Source: Kineosporiaceae bacterium (lineage in GTDB: Bacteria; Actinomycetota; Actinomycetes; Actinomycetales; Kineosporiaceae). From it: a stretch of DNA of 25,338 bases. Positions 13,782 through 21,483 of the stretch are shown one piece after another. The translations under genes and the position numbers were made by a program. The notes under the pieces were generated by a model. It made no database searches. It was given only the letters and a program-made list of their open reading frames with translations, and was not told where the DNA came from. The DNA is taken from assembly GCA_016713225.1 (NCBI GenBank), contig JADJPO010000009.1, positions 1-25,338 of the forward strand. The letters run 5' to 3'. The first letter of the stretch is position 1. Each line of letters starts with the position of its first letter.

Positions 13782-15092
13782 ATGACCGTCACCCCGATCA
13801 CCGGTAGCACCCCGGGCGCGGCCGTCCCCGGCGCGTCGTTCGTCGGGTACGCCGAGGCGCTCCCGGGCGTGCTGGGAACGATGACCACCGCTGACCTGAC
13901 CGTGGGCCGCGTCGTCCTGATGGAGCGACCGGCGGCCGTCGAGCAGGCCAACGACTCAGGCGTGCGCTCGGTGGCGATGATGGGCCGCGAGTGGGGCACC
14001 CGGCTCGGGCATGCCGTACCCAGGACCCGCGGCGACGGGCTGCTCGGCTACGCCGGGCAAGTCGTCCCCGTGTCGTGGGGCCGCCAGTCCTGGCGCAACG
14101 GGTGGTACCGGGTCGGCGGCGTGCAGGCTACCGAGGTCACGCAGGGCGGCGGGTGGTCGGCGGTCGAGTGGTCGGCGTCGCTGGATCTGGTCGGCCTGGA
14201 CTCCGAGGTTGAGGTCGAGTCCCGGCTGTCCGGCGGCAACCGGGTCCACGCCTCGGCGGCGACGGCCGAGCTGTGGCATGCCCCGGCGATCGGTCACAGC
14301 GACTACCTGGTGGGGACGTCGACCCCGGGCTACGTCGATCGGGTGGCCGCTGACGGCACGGTCCGCGTGTACCGGTCGATCCCGGCCGGCACGCACCCGC
14401 GCTGGTCGGTCCCTGCTGTCGGGGCGATGGCCGGGGCCGTGACGGTGACGGTGTCCGGGGTGGTCCGCACGGCCACCGCATGCCCGGACGCCCCGGCGTC
14501 GTGGGTGCTGTCCAATGGCCTGCTGAAGGTGGAGCCGCGCACCAGCGCGGGCACCCTGCGCCTCACGCCCTACCTGACATCCGGGTGGGGCACGCCGAAG
14601 GTCGTCGACATCAAGCGCGGCACGACCAGCCTCGGCGCAGCGCAGCACGTCACGATCCTGCGCAACGACGCGTGTGAGTGCGTGATCCGGCTGACCTGGG
14701 ACCACGCCCCGGGTCGGACCGTCGCCGATCTCACCCTCGCTCGCGGCGCTCGGCACGTCGGCCTCTTCATCCAGCAGTACGCGGCGCCGTCCGCGCTGCG
14801 CATCGACGACGACGGGGCCGGGGGGACGGTGTCCAACCAGCTCACTGCGGCCGGGTACATCGAGCGGACCGACGCCGACGCCGACGGCAACCGGTGGGTG
14901 ATCGGGTCGTCCGTCGCAACCACCGCGGCCGGGACCTTCGGCCTGTCCGCGAACGTGGCCGCGCTCGGCTTGCCCGCCTTCATTGGGTGCGTCCGGGCCG
15001 GTGCGTCCGCCGTGGCCGGCGACACTGCTGCACAGGTCAACGCTCAGTGGCTCGGTCAGCCCACGCAGGCCGAGCGGGTGATCAAGCGGTGA
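13782..15092 (+). CDS. Distal tail / minor tail protein (probable), 436 aa
   Basis: Probable baseplate protein connecting the tail tube to the hub. The first half (to about residue 150) has the strand pattern of distal tail proteins: RTRGDGLLGYAGQVVPVSWG, WRNGWYRVGGVQATEVTQGG, VEWSASLDLVGLDSEVEVES. The second half (about 150-430) is another beta-rich region (LSNGLLKVEPRTSAGTLRLT, ECVIRLTWDHAPGRTVADLT, HVGLFIQQY) that may be a carbohydrate-binding-like appendage. ATG 13782 follows the upstream stop as TGACCGATG, with no ribosome site. The stop overlaps the next start as GTGA. The family is inferred from position between spike and hub and from strand pattern; exact function is uncertain. Confidence 0.62.
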   Translation: MTVTPITGSTPGAAVPGASFVGYAEALPGVLGTMTTADLTVGRVVLMERPAAVEQANDSGVRSVAMMGREWGTRLGHAVPRTRGDGLLGYAGQVVPVSWGRQSWRNGWYRVGGVQATEVTQGGGWSAVEWSASLDLVGLDSEVEVESRLSGGNRVHASAATAELWHAPAIGHSDYLVGTSTPGYVDRVAADGTVRVYRSIPAGTHPRWSVPAVGAMAGAVTVTVSGVVRTATACPDAPASWVLSNGLLKVEPRTSAGTLRLTPYLTSGWGTPKVVDIKRGTTSLGAAQHVTILRNDACECVIRLTWDHAPGRTVADLTLARGARHVGLFIQQYAAPSALRIDDDGAGGTVSNQLTAAGYIERTDADADGNRWVIGSSVATTAAGTFGLSANVAALGLPAFIGCVRAGASAVAGDTAAQVNAQWLGQPTQAERVIKR

Positions 15093-18000
15093 CCATCAAG
15101 GTCGTGCACCGCAAGCTCGGCCAGTGGTCGCTGAGCTTGCGCGCCGACGCCCCGCCCGGTGTCGCCTCCACCCTGGACCTGCTCGGCCACATCGCGGTCA
15201 TCCCGGGCCACGTCAACGTCGTCGAGCGGGGCGACGAGTGCTTGTCGCTGGCGAGGTACGTCGGGGTCCTGCGCCAGGTCGACGCCGATGCCAAGCTCGC
15301 GCTGTCCGGCAGTGGCCTGGCCTACTGGCTGGGCGACGAGGACGGCGGCGGCGCGGTCATCGAGGCGCCCGGCGTGGCCCTGACGGGTGCCACGTTCGCG
15401 GCCGCCGTGGCCGCGGTCCTGCCGGCGTCCGGTCGCACCGGCGCAGCGGGGACCATCTACACGGGCGTCGCGGGGACCATCACCACGACCCGCGTGTGGG
15501 AGACCCGCCGGACGGCGCTGGACTGGCTGTGCGACACCATGGGCGGCGAGTGGCGGATCAGGACCACGGGCCTGGTCGACGCCGGCCCCGCGGCCGCGCT
15601 GTTCCGGACGACACCCGAATGCATCGTCGCGCGCCGTGACCTGGCCGGCGTCGATATGGGCCGCCGCGCCCTGGCCGGCGACGTGTCGTCCAGCCTGGAC
15701 GCTCGGGCCTACACGAGCCGTGTCGTCGTCGTCGCCGAGGGCATGGCCACCGGCAGCGCCGACGCCCCGAGCGTGCCGTTCCGGGACTTGCACGGCCAGG
15801 ACGTCGCCCTCACCCGGCTCATCGACGAGCGGGACGGCACCGAGGGCGGCAACGCCGCGGCCCGGGCCAGCGCTGCGCTGCAGCTGTACTCGGCGACCCG
15901 CCGCAGCATGCGCCTGTCGGTCAGCGACTTCGACGTCGCCGGTGACATCACCCCAGGTGACGTGATCTGGTGCTACGACCCCCAGGCTGGGATCCTCGAC
16001 CCCGCCAACGAGCTGGCCTTCCGGGGCCGCCTGATCCACCCGGCCGCCGTCCGGGCGCTCGCGCTGACGTGGCCGGTGACCCGCGACTACACGGTCGGAT
16101 TCCGGCGGGCTGACGGGTCGTGGGTGGACCTGTCGCCATGGGTGGAGTGGGAAGCCGAGGGCAGCGGTGAGGTTGAGGTCGCCGACTCGCTGTCGACTCC
16201 CCTGACGTCGGGCATCGGCTCGATCGGGACCACGGTCCCGGGTGGCGGCGGCGGCGCAGGGGATGCCGCGATCCCCGGGGTGCCGGTGTTCGGGGCCTTC
16301 AGTACGACCGCCTACCAGCCCGGCGACGGCCTGGCCCGGGCTGCGGTCAAGGTCACCTGGACCGAGCCCCTCAACACTGACTCTTCCACGATCGTGGACG
16401 GCGACCGATACGAGGTCCGTCTCCGCCCGACCGGGACCCTCGACTGGCAGATTGTCGCCACCTCATGGGATCAGACGTCGCTGACCGTGACCGGGCTGCC
16501 GCCCTCAACCGGGCACGACTGGCAGATCCGGGCCATCGACTACGCCTCGCCGACCAACTACGGCGCCTGGTCAGCGACCACCACCTACACCACCGCGCAG
16601 GACACCACCGCGCCCGCGACGCCGGCCCCGCCGTCGGTGGCCGCGTCGCTGATCGCGGTGCAGGTCACGCACACCCTCGGCGTCGCAGCCGGCGGCACGT
16701 TCAACCTGCCGCTGGACCTGGATCACCTCGAGGTGCACCTAGGCGCCTCGGGCGGGTTCACTCCGGACGCCTCGACGCTGGCGGGCAAGCTGCAGGCGAC
16801 CGGCGCCATGGTCACCGGCGGAATCGCCGCTGTCGGCACCTTCCCGACGGCGAGCACCAGTGCGGTGCACGTCAAGGTGGTCGCGGTCGACAAGACCGGC
16901 AATCGTTCCCCGGCCAGCTCGGCAGCGTCGGCGACCGCGCTGCTCGTCGATACGGCACACATCTCGGACCTGACCGCCAGTAAGATCACGTCGGGCACGA
17001 TCAGCTCGACCCTGCTGCTCGCAGGCACGATCCAGACGGCGACCGGGCTGACCGGCGGCAAGCTCGACTCGGCAGGCATGAGGGCGTACTCCCCGGCCGG
17101 GGTGCTGACCACCGAAATCGACTTCGCGACCGGCGCGGCCACCCTTACCGGCAAGGTCCAGACCGGCACCAGCGGATCTCGCGTGGTGATCGACCCGGCG
17201 TCGACCGACATCAAGCTGTACCCGACCAGCGGGTCGAGTGTCGCCAAGATCACCGGCGTGGGCGTGGATCAGTCCGGCGCCGGCCCGGCGTCCACCCTGG
17301 CATGGATGGATGCCCGCTCGGCCCCTGGCGCAAGCGGGTCATACTCCAACCTGCTGCTGGCCTCCTACCCGTCGGGCACCTTCCGCTCGCAGGTGCTGGT
17401 GGCGGCCCGCCAGTCCGACGACCAGACCTCGGCGTGGCTGAACCTGCAGGACGGCGCGTCCGACGCCAGTAAGGGCGCCGTGCTCGGCATGGCCAACGAG
17501 GCCGGCGTCACTCAGTCGCTCGTCTCGGCGTTCGCCGCCGGCATCACCCTCAACCACCTGGCATCAGGGTCCTACGTCCGAGCCCAGACGGCCGACGCCA
17601 CCCTGGCCTGCGGCGGGTCGTCCGTGGTGGCATCGGCCACCGCCGCCTACGCCTACGCCACCGGAAGCGGCAACGCCAGCGTCCAGAACGGGGACGGGTC
17701 CTACTGGTCGGCCAACGCCGACGGCGCCTACGGGCACGCCGACGGTCAGGTACTGCTGAGCACGGGCTCGGCACTGCTGTGGCTTCAGCCCACCGGTGAA
17801 TGCCGTTTCGCCTCGACCGACCAGCTGAGCCTCTACGGTCCCGACATTCGCATCGGCCAGCCCAGCGGTGAGCTGGTGCGCTCCGATGCGATCTACAACA
17901 ACACGGCCACCTTCACCGCCAACGTCGGCATCGCCACGGCGCCGATCGGCCGGCTCTACCGGCTCACATCGTCGGCCCGGTACAAGGTCGACATCACTGC

Positions 18001-18283
18001 CGCCGACCTGCCGCTCGCCGCGCTCGCCGAGCTCGCCCCGGTCACCTACTTCGACCGCGGCCAGGCCGAGGCGCAGGACGGCAGCACCGAGGGCCTGAGC
18101 CAGCAGCTCGGCCTGATCGCCGAGCAGGTCCACGCCATCCCCGGGCTCGGACACCTGCTCGTCGAGCTCGACCAGGACGGCCGCCCGGAATCCGTGAACT
18201 ACGAGCGGGTCGGCGTCGCGCTCATCCCCTGGCTGCACGACCTGACCGCGCGGATCGTCGCGCTCGAATCGGAGGACACATGA
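15089..18283 (+). CDS. Tail hub / receptor-binding fibre with S74 chaperone end, 1064 aa
   Basis: Large minor tail protein. Residues 1-390 form the hub-like base (IKVVHRKLGQWSLSLRA, LDWLCDTMGGEWRI, LSVSDFDVAGDITPGDVIWCYDP). A Gly-rich hinge (VPGGGGGAGDA) leads to a fibronectin type III-like domain (about 395-510, RAAVKVTWTEPL, YEVRLRPTGTLDWQI, LPPSTGHDWQIRAID) and a second, weaker one (about 515-625). Next is a fibre shaft with AHISDLTASKITSGTI and Ala/Ser-rich strands. The last about 110 residues are an intramolecular chaperone of peptidase family S74. TSSARYKVDI holds a Ser/Lys dyad (S961 and K966, spacing five as in endosialidase tailspikes), followed by LAELAPVTYFD, LGLIAEQVHAI and ESVNYERVGVALIPWLHDL. 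The chaperone is expected to cut itself off after trimer folding. GTG 15089 overlaps the upstream stop; earlier starts in this frame run antiphase to the upstream gene. Confidence 0.88.
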   Translation: MTIKVVHRKLGQWSLSLRADAPPGVASTLDLLGHIAVIPGHVNVVERGDECLSLARYVGVLRQVDADAKLALSGSGLAYWLGDEDGGGAVIEAPGVALTGATFAAAVAAVLPASGRTGAAGTIYTGVAGTITTTRVWETRRTALDWLCDTMGGEWRIRTTGLVDAGPAAALFRTTPECIVARRDLAGVDMGRRALAGDVSSSLDARAYTSRVVVVAEGMATGSADAPSVPFRDLHGQDVALTRLIDERDGTEGGNAAARASAALQLYSATRRSMRLSVSDFDVAGDITPGDVIWCYDPQAGILDPANELAFRGRLIHPAAVRALALTWPVTRDYTVGFRRADGSWVDLSPWVEWEAEGSGEVEVADSLSTPLTSGIGSIGTTVPGGGGGAGDAAIPGVPVFGAFSTTAYQPGDGLARAAVKVTWTEPLNTDSSTIVDGDRYEVRLRPTGTLDWQIVATSWDQTSLTVTGLPPSTGHDWQIRAIDYASPTNYGAWSATTTYTTAQDTTAPATPAPPSVAASLIAVQVTHTLGVAAGGTFNLPLDLDHLEVHLGASGGFTPDASTLAGKLQATGAMVTGGIAAVGTFPTASTSAVHVKVVAVDKTGNRSPASSAASATALLVDTAHISDLTASKITSGTISSTLLLAGTIQTATGLTGGKLDSAGMRAYSPAGVLTTEIDFATGAATLTGKVQTGTSGSRVVIDPASTDIKLYPTSGSSVAKITGVGVDQSGAGPASTLAWMDARSAPGASGSYSNLLLASYPSGTFRSQVLVAARQSDDQTSAWLNLQDGASDASKGAVLGMANEAGVTQSLVSAFAAGITLNHLASGSYVRAQTADATLACGGSSVVASATAAYAYATGSGNASVQNGDGSYWSANADGAYGHADGQVLLSTGSALLWLQPTGECRFASTDQLSLYGPDIRIGQPSGELVRSDAIYNNTATFTANVGIATAPIGRLYRLTSSARYKVDITAADLPLAALAELAPVTYFDRGQAEAQDGSTEGLSQQLGLIAEQVHAIPGLGHLLVELDQDGRPESVNYERVGVALIPWLHDLTARIVALESEDT

Positions 18284-18429
18284 CCCCGTCCCAGGTACCC
18301 GCCGAGGCCGTGATCGCCAAGCTGCGCCAGCGCGTCGCGGACGACGCACTCACCATCGCCGTCCAGGCCGTGCAGATCGACGAGCTGGCCGCCCGGCTCG
18401 CGGCCCTCGAGGCCGACGCGAGCGCGTGA
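18280..18429 (+). CDS. Small coiled-coil protein, 49 aa
   Basis: Unknown function. Almost wholly helical with heptad-like leucine/alanine spacing (VIAKLRQRVADDALTIAVQA then VQIDELAARLAALEADASA). ATG 18280 overlaps the hub stop as ATGA, with GGAGGA at 18271-18276. Similar short helical proteins often follow the last fibre gene in actinophages; a role as a fibre accessory is only a guess. Confidence 0.68.
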   Translation: MTPSQVPAEAVIAKLRQRVADDALTIAVQAVQIDELAARLAALEADASA

Positions 18430-19295
18430 TGCGGATCTCCGACAGCGACCTGCTCACCCAGTACCGCCGCGCCGTGGCCGAGTGGCCATGGGTCGCGGCC
18501 GTCGAGCGGCCGGTCGGCCTGCCGCCAATGCTGCTGTGGGCGGTCGCCAGCCGCGAGACCAACATGCACAACATCGTCGGCGATGGTGGCCGTGGGGTCG
18601 GGATTTGGCAGCGCGACCGGGTGAGCAACGTCCTGCCCGGCAGCGTCGAGTGGTACCTACAGCACCCTCGCCGCCAAGCCGAGGACGCCGCCGCAATGCT
18701 GCTCGGCGCGCACAGCACCTTCGGCACCTGGCATGCCGCGATCGCGGCCTACAACGCCGGGGCCGGCGCCGTGCGCAAGGCCCTCGCTGCCGGCGTCGAC
18801 CCGGATTCCCGGACGACGCAGGGTGACTACGCGGCCGACGTCGAGTCCCGCCGCGTCCGCCTGCTCGCCATGACCGGCCACCCGGCCGCGCCCACCGCCA
18901 CGACCACGAGGAGCGCCATGCCTGCCGCCATGCTGTCTGCCCACTTCGCCCGCGCCGAGTTCGCGTGCCGCCACTGCGGCGCCCTGCCCCGAGGCGGGGT
19001 GAGCCTGGCCCTGCTGCGCGCCCTCGAGCTGGCGCGAACCCGGCACTTCCCGGACGGGCTCGTGATCGCATCTGGCTACCGGTGCCCCGCGCATCGCCTC
19101 TCGCAGGCCACGCCGAGCTCACGGCACACCAAGGGCGACGCCGCCGACATCCCGCCCGTGATGACCGTCCAGCAGGCCAAGGCCTGCGGCTTCAAGGGCA
19201 TCGGCTTCAACCGGGCCGGCCTCGTCGTCCACGTCGACATGCGGCCGACGCTGCTCGGCCGAGTCGTCACGTTCCCCGACGCCGGGACGGCGTGA
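18429..19295 (+). CDS. Two-domain endolysin: SLT/lysozyme-like plus M15 peptidase, 288 aa
   Basis: Peptidoglycan hydrolase for host lysis. Residues about 25-145 are a transglycosylase/lysozyme-like domain: ASRETN with probable catalytic E43, GDGGRGVGIWQ, and AAIAAYNAGAGAVRKAL, the AYNAG signature. A Pro/Thr linker (151-163) leads to an M15-type D-Ala-D-Ala-cleaving or endopeptidase domain (about 168-285): SGYRCPAHR, SRHTKGDAAD with ligands H233 and D240, and VVHVDMR with H268 as third zinc ligand. There is no signal peptide, so export needs a holin. ATG 18429 overlaps the upstream stop as TGATG; GTG 18426 would add one residue. An in-frame ATG 18918, four bases after GAGGAG, could give the peptidase domain alone. 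Confidence 0.92.
   Translation: MRISDSDLLTQYRRAVAEWPWVAAVERPVGLPPMLLWAVASRETNMHNIVGDGGRGVGIWQRDRVSNVLPGSVEWYLQHPRRQAEDAAAMLLGAHSTFGTWHAAIAAYNAGAGAVRKALAAGVDPDSRTTQGDYAADVESRRVRLLAMTGHPAAPTATTTRSAMPAAMLSAHFARAEFACRHCGALPRGGVSLALLRALELARTRHFPDGLVIASGYRCPAHRLSQATPSSRHTKGDAADIPPVMTVQQAKACGFKGIGFNRAGLVVHVDMRPTLLGRVVTFPDAGTA
18908..18920 (+). promoter_or_regulatory. Possible internal start of the endolysin's M15 domain
   Basis: GAGGAG at 18908-18913 is followed after four bases by ATG 18918, in frame with the endolysin (residue 164, exactly at the linker). It would yield a 125-aa chain MPAAMLSAHF and so on, containing the complete zinc peptidase. Confidence 0.5.
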
Positions 19296-19681
19296 GCACT
19301 GCAGTGGCGGGGGCCACGATCCACCACCTGGCCGGGACGCGGCCGGGTACCCACCCCCACGCAGGAGTGACCACCTTGGCCGAGTCCGCCGACCACAAGC
19401 TCGACCGAGCCCTCGAGATGCTCACTGATGTCCGCGTGGACATCGGGCGCATCGCCGAGCGACAGACCGCCCTGGCGGATCAGACCGCGAGCCACGCCAA
19501 GTATCTCGGCGACCTGGCCACCAAGCACCGCGAGGACGTCCGCGCGCTGTGGAAGGCGGTCGACGAGCTGCGCGCCCGGCCCCCGGGCCTGACGGGTAAG
19601 GCGCTGCTGGCCGGCGCCGGCACTCTCGTCGCCCTGGCCGTCGGGCTCGTCCAGCTGCTCACCCACGTCCACATCGGCTGA
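19292..19681 (+). CDS. Coiled-coil protein with C-terminal membrane anchor, XhlA/holin-like, 129 aa
   Basis: Probable lysis accessory. A helical coiled-coil region (LDRALEMLTDVRVDIGRIAE then RQTALADQTASHAKYLGDLA) is followed by one hydrophobic segment near the end (ALLAGAGTLVALAVGLVQLL). This architecture resembles XhlA-type holin partners. Two starts are possible. GTG 19292 overlaps the endolysin stop as GTGA (129 aa). TTG 19376, eight bases after GCAGGAG, gives 101 aa and removes a low-complexity leader (HHLAGTRPGTHPHAG) that does not look conserved. The shorter form seems at least as likely. It lies between endolysin and holin. Confidence 0.68.
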   Translation: MSTAVAGATIHHLAGTRPGTHPHAGVTTLAESADHKLDRALEMLTDVRVDIGRIAERQTALADQTASHAKYLGDLATKHREDVRALWKAVDELRARPPGLTGKALLAGAGTLVALAVGLVQLLTHVHIG

Positions 19682-19986
19682 TGACTAGCCTCACCCTCAC
19701 CGACCAGGTCTGGTCGTTCGGACTTCAGCTGGTCATGTGGGTGAGTGCCTGGCATCTCGGCGTCGTGGTCCTGCACGTCGCCGCCAATCGTCCCCCGCGT
19801 CCCCTGAGAGGCCGTCATGTCCGATGCCCAGCGCCGAACCGCGCGCACCGTCCTGCAGGTCATCTTGGCCGTCCTGGTGACGTTGCCGGTACTGGTCGCC
19901 GCGCTGCCGATCGAGTGGCAGCAGACGCCCTGGCTCGTCTCCGTCGTCGCAGCAGCCGGGGTCATCGCCCGAGTCATGCAGTCTGA
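19681..19986 (+). CDS. Possible small membrane protein, 101 aa as called
   Basis: ATG 19681 overlaps the upstream stop as TGATG. The first 38 residues (SLTLTDQVWSFGLQLVMWVS followed by AWHLGVVVLHVAANRP) look like a genuine one-segment membrane peptide. After about 19795 the frame becomes Arg-rich and overlaps the holin gene for 170 bp, so it is probably a shadow there. If one C of the five-C run 19792-19796 were absent, the gene would end at TGA 19805-19807, a 43-aa peptide stopping just before the holin's ribosome site. Function unknown; a holin/antiholin partner is possible from position. Confidence 0.4.
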   Translation: MTSLTLTDQVWSFGLQLVMWVSAWHLGVVVLHVAANRPPRPLRGRHVRCPAPNRAHRPAGHLGRPGDVAGTGRRAADRVAADALARLRRRSSRGHRPSHAV

Positions 19987-20056
19987 CCAGGTCGACCGGT
20001 TCCTCGAGCAGCTCGGCATCGGGCGCGGCGACGCTGACGGCCGCCACGAAGCCTGA
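19817..20056 (+). CDS. Holin (probable), 79 aa, two membrane segments
   Basis: Small protein with a charged N-terminus (MSDAQRRTAR) and two hydrophobic helices (TVLQVILAVLVTLPVLVAAL and PWLVSVVAAAGVIARVMQ). A short charged tail ends GRGDADGRHEA. Size, topology and place after the endolysin are those of actinophage holins, which time pore formation and release the endolysin. ATG 19817 follows GAGAGG at 19805-19810. The stop is followed by 58 bases holding only the next ribosome site. Confidence 0.75.
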   Translation: MSDAQRRTARTVLQVILAVLVTLPVLVAALPIEWQQTPWLVSVVAAAGVIARVMQSDQVDRFLEQLGIGRGDADGRHEA

Positions 20057-20114
20057 CCCTGAACCCCGGCCCGGCGCCGTCGGGTCCGGTCCGCACGAGA
20101 AGAGAAGCGAGCCC

Positions 20115-20780
20115 ATGACCAAGAAGTTGAGCCTGTCCCTGGCCGCCCTGGTGGCTGCCATCGTCGGCATCGGGGCACTCCTGGTGCCCGCCCAGGCCGC
20201 CGAGAAGCTGGGCACCGCGCGGGGCTGGTGCGTGAAGTCGTCCACTGGCGAGCTGCGCACCCTGCGCCTGACCACCGCCGGCAAGTGCCAGCCCGGCTAC
20301 TGGGGTCCGATCTCGTTGGCGTCCGGCGTGAAGGGTCCCCAGGGTCCCGCCGGTCCGAAGGGCGACAAGGGCGACCCGGGCGAGGGCGGCACCGTGGTGC
20401 TGTGCACCGCGGGCTACACCTCGCGCGACATCGTGGTCGCCAACGCCGCCAAGACCAACGCCGACGCCGCGAAGTTGAAGGCCGCTCAGACCGCCCTAGC
20501 CTCGGCGAAGAACGCCCTCGTCGACCGGGAGGCGGATGCCCTGATCGCCGCCAACAACGTCGTCACGGCTCAGTCCGCCGTGGATGCGGCGGACAGCGTC
20601 GCCGCGAGGCTGGTCGCGCTGAAGGCACTGGCCGACAAGGTCCTGGCCAAGAAGTCCGCCGACAACTCGGTGGTCCTCGCGGGCAAGGCCGTGGTCACCG
20701 CTCAGGCTGAGCTGGACCGGATCATCGCCGCGATCAGCGCGCCGGAGACCTTCACGGTCAAGGCCTGCGTCAAGGGCTGA
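20115..20780 (+). CDS. Secreted collagen-like protein, 221 aa
   Basis: Probably exported. Residues 1-28 are a signal peptide (MTKK, hydrophobic core SLAALVAAIVGIGALLV, PAQA before a likely cleavage site). Residues 36-70 have CVKSSTGELRTLRL and KCQPGYWG, a Cys-containing module that often precedes collagen repeats in actinobacterial secreted proteins. About seven G-x-y triplets follow (71-91, GPQGPAGPKGDKGD). Residues about 105-210 are an Ala/Lys-rich helix likely to form a coiled coil (AAKLKAAQTALASAKNALVD). Four cysteines (39, 58, 97, 218) could make two disulfides. ATG 20115 follows AGAGAAG. It is the last gene before a strong terminator. It is not a normal virion or lysis gene; I infer a moron-type surface or release factor, but a virion fibre is possible. 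Confidence 0.82.
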   Translation: MTKKLSLSLAALVAAIVGIGALLVPAQAAEKLGTARGWCVKSSTGELRTLRLTTAGKCQPGYWGPISLASGVKGPQGPAGPKGDKGDPGEGGTVVLCTAGYTSRDIVVANAAKTNADAAKLKAAQTALASAKNALVDREADALIAANNVVTAQSAVDAADSVAARLVALKALADKVLAKKSADNSVVLAGKAVVTAQAELDRIIAAISAPETFTVKACVKG

Positions 20781-20829
20781 CCCGACCGCACGACTCATCG
20801 CTGGGGCTGGTCACCACGGCGATGCCACC

Positions 20830-20879
20830 GAGGCCCCCGCATCGGCACCCCCTCACCGGGTGCTCGATGCGGGGGCCTC
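20830..20879 (+). terminator. Strong terminator at the end of the late operon
   Basis: Arms 20830-20844 and 20865-20879 pair over 15 bp without mismatch. Inside, 20845-20850 pairs with 20858-20863 over a further 6 bp, leaving a 7-nt loop and a single bulged T at 20864. The tract after it is short in T (TTCGG). It closes the rightward structural and lysis operon before a new promoter region. Confidence 0.85.
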
Positions 20880-20934
20880 TTCGGCGTGCTCAGGTGCGCC
20901 AATCGGCCATACGGATGACACGCGGTCAGGCAGC

Positions 20935-20971
20935 TTGACGGACGAGTCTGTTCAATGACAGATTGTTTGAT
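20935..20971 (+). promoter_or_regulatory. Candidate promoter with overlapping palindromic operator
   Basis: TTGACG at 20935-20940 is a good -35 box. CAGATT at 20959-20964, 18 bases on, is a weak -10 (A and T of the TANNNT pattern kept). It would start transcription at about 20971-20972, exactly at the GTG of the next gene, so the mRNA may be leaderless. The inverted repeat TCTGT (20947-20951) and ACAGA (20958-20962), 6 bases apart, overlaps the -10 box and could be an operator. The interval is the most AT-rich short stretch in the window. Confidence 0.5.
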
Positions 20972-21178
20972 GTGAGACAGACACCCCTATCCCAGCTCAT
21001 CGAGCTGAAGCTCGGCGTGGACCTCCGCCGACACCTGCTCGACGCTCGCGCGGAGGGCAAGGACTGGCGCAGCATCGCCGCCGACCTGACCACCACGACC
21101 GGCGTCTCTGTGTCCTACGAGGCCGTGCGCAACTGGCTCGCCGACGAGCTCGACCAGCCGATCGAGGCGACGGCATGA
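20972..21178 (+). CDS. Small helix-turn-helix DNA-binding protein, 68 aa
   Basis: Probable regulator. The order of helices is IELKLGVDLRRHLLDARAEG, DWRSIAADLTTTTGV and SYEAVRNWLADEL. The pattern 'W-x-S-I-A-x-D-L ... G-V-x-V-S-x-E-A-V-R-N-W' is a helix-turn-helix found in small actinophage proteins. GTG 20972 has no Shine-Dalgarno site and coincides with the predicted transcription start, so I favour leaderless translation; TTG 20963 is the alternative (71 aa). It is the first gene after the late terminator and overlaps the next gene as ATGA. It may bind the TCTGT/ACAGA repeat just upstream and control its own operon, which is inference. Confidence 0.75.
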   Translation: MRQTPLSQLIELKLGVDLRRHLLDARAEGKDWRSIAADLTTTTGVSVSYEAVRNWLADELDQPIEATA

Positions 21179-21483
21179 TGACTAACGACGACCACACCCC
21201 GGCCCCGAGTGACATCCCCGTGAAAGAGAATCCGGCCGATGTCAGCACCCTGATCGACCTGGCCCGCCGTCGCCGCACCCAGGCCCGCGCCCTGGGGGAC
21301 GACTACCGGGAGGCCGCATGGTTCGCGACCCGCGTCGCAGCCGAGGACATCGACGGCACCGGCCGCACGCCGACCGACGCCGAGCTGGGCGCCGTCGTCC
21401 GTGCCCTCGCCCAGGACGAGGCCGACGCTGACGCCAAGGTGCAGGAGCAGATCACGCGCCTCCTCGAGGAGCGCGGCCGATGA
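21175..21483 (+). CDS. Hypothetical protein, 102 aa
   Basis: Not recognised. A disordered N-terminus (about 1-20) precedes a helical domain: STLIDLARRRRTQARALGDD, EAAWFATRVAAEDIDGTGRT, TDAELGAVVRALAQDEADAD and a final VQEQITRLLEERGR. Soluble, charged, no cysteines. ATG 21175 overlaps the upstream stop as ATGA; a second ATG at 21178 is possible. The stop overlaps the next ATG as ATGA, so all three first genes are probably translated in coupling. Confidence 0.72.
   Translation: MMTNDDHTPAPSDIPVKENPADVSTLIDLARRRRTQARALGDDYREAAWFATRVAAEDIDGTGRTPTDAELGAVVRALAQDEADADAKVQEQITRLLEERGR

Noticed and set aside
14678..15088. Upstream extension of the tail hub frame to the GTG at 14678
   Set aside because: It overlaps the distal tail gene by over 400 bases in another frame and is Arg-rich. 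GTG 15089 with its GTGA overlap is the natural start.
15056..16039. Minus-strand open frame of 327 codons opposite the tail hub, and similar ones at 4169-5509 and 17564-18349
   Set aside because: All lie opposite strongly supported genes and show shadow-type composition. I found no credible minus-strand gene in the window.
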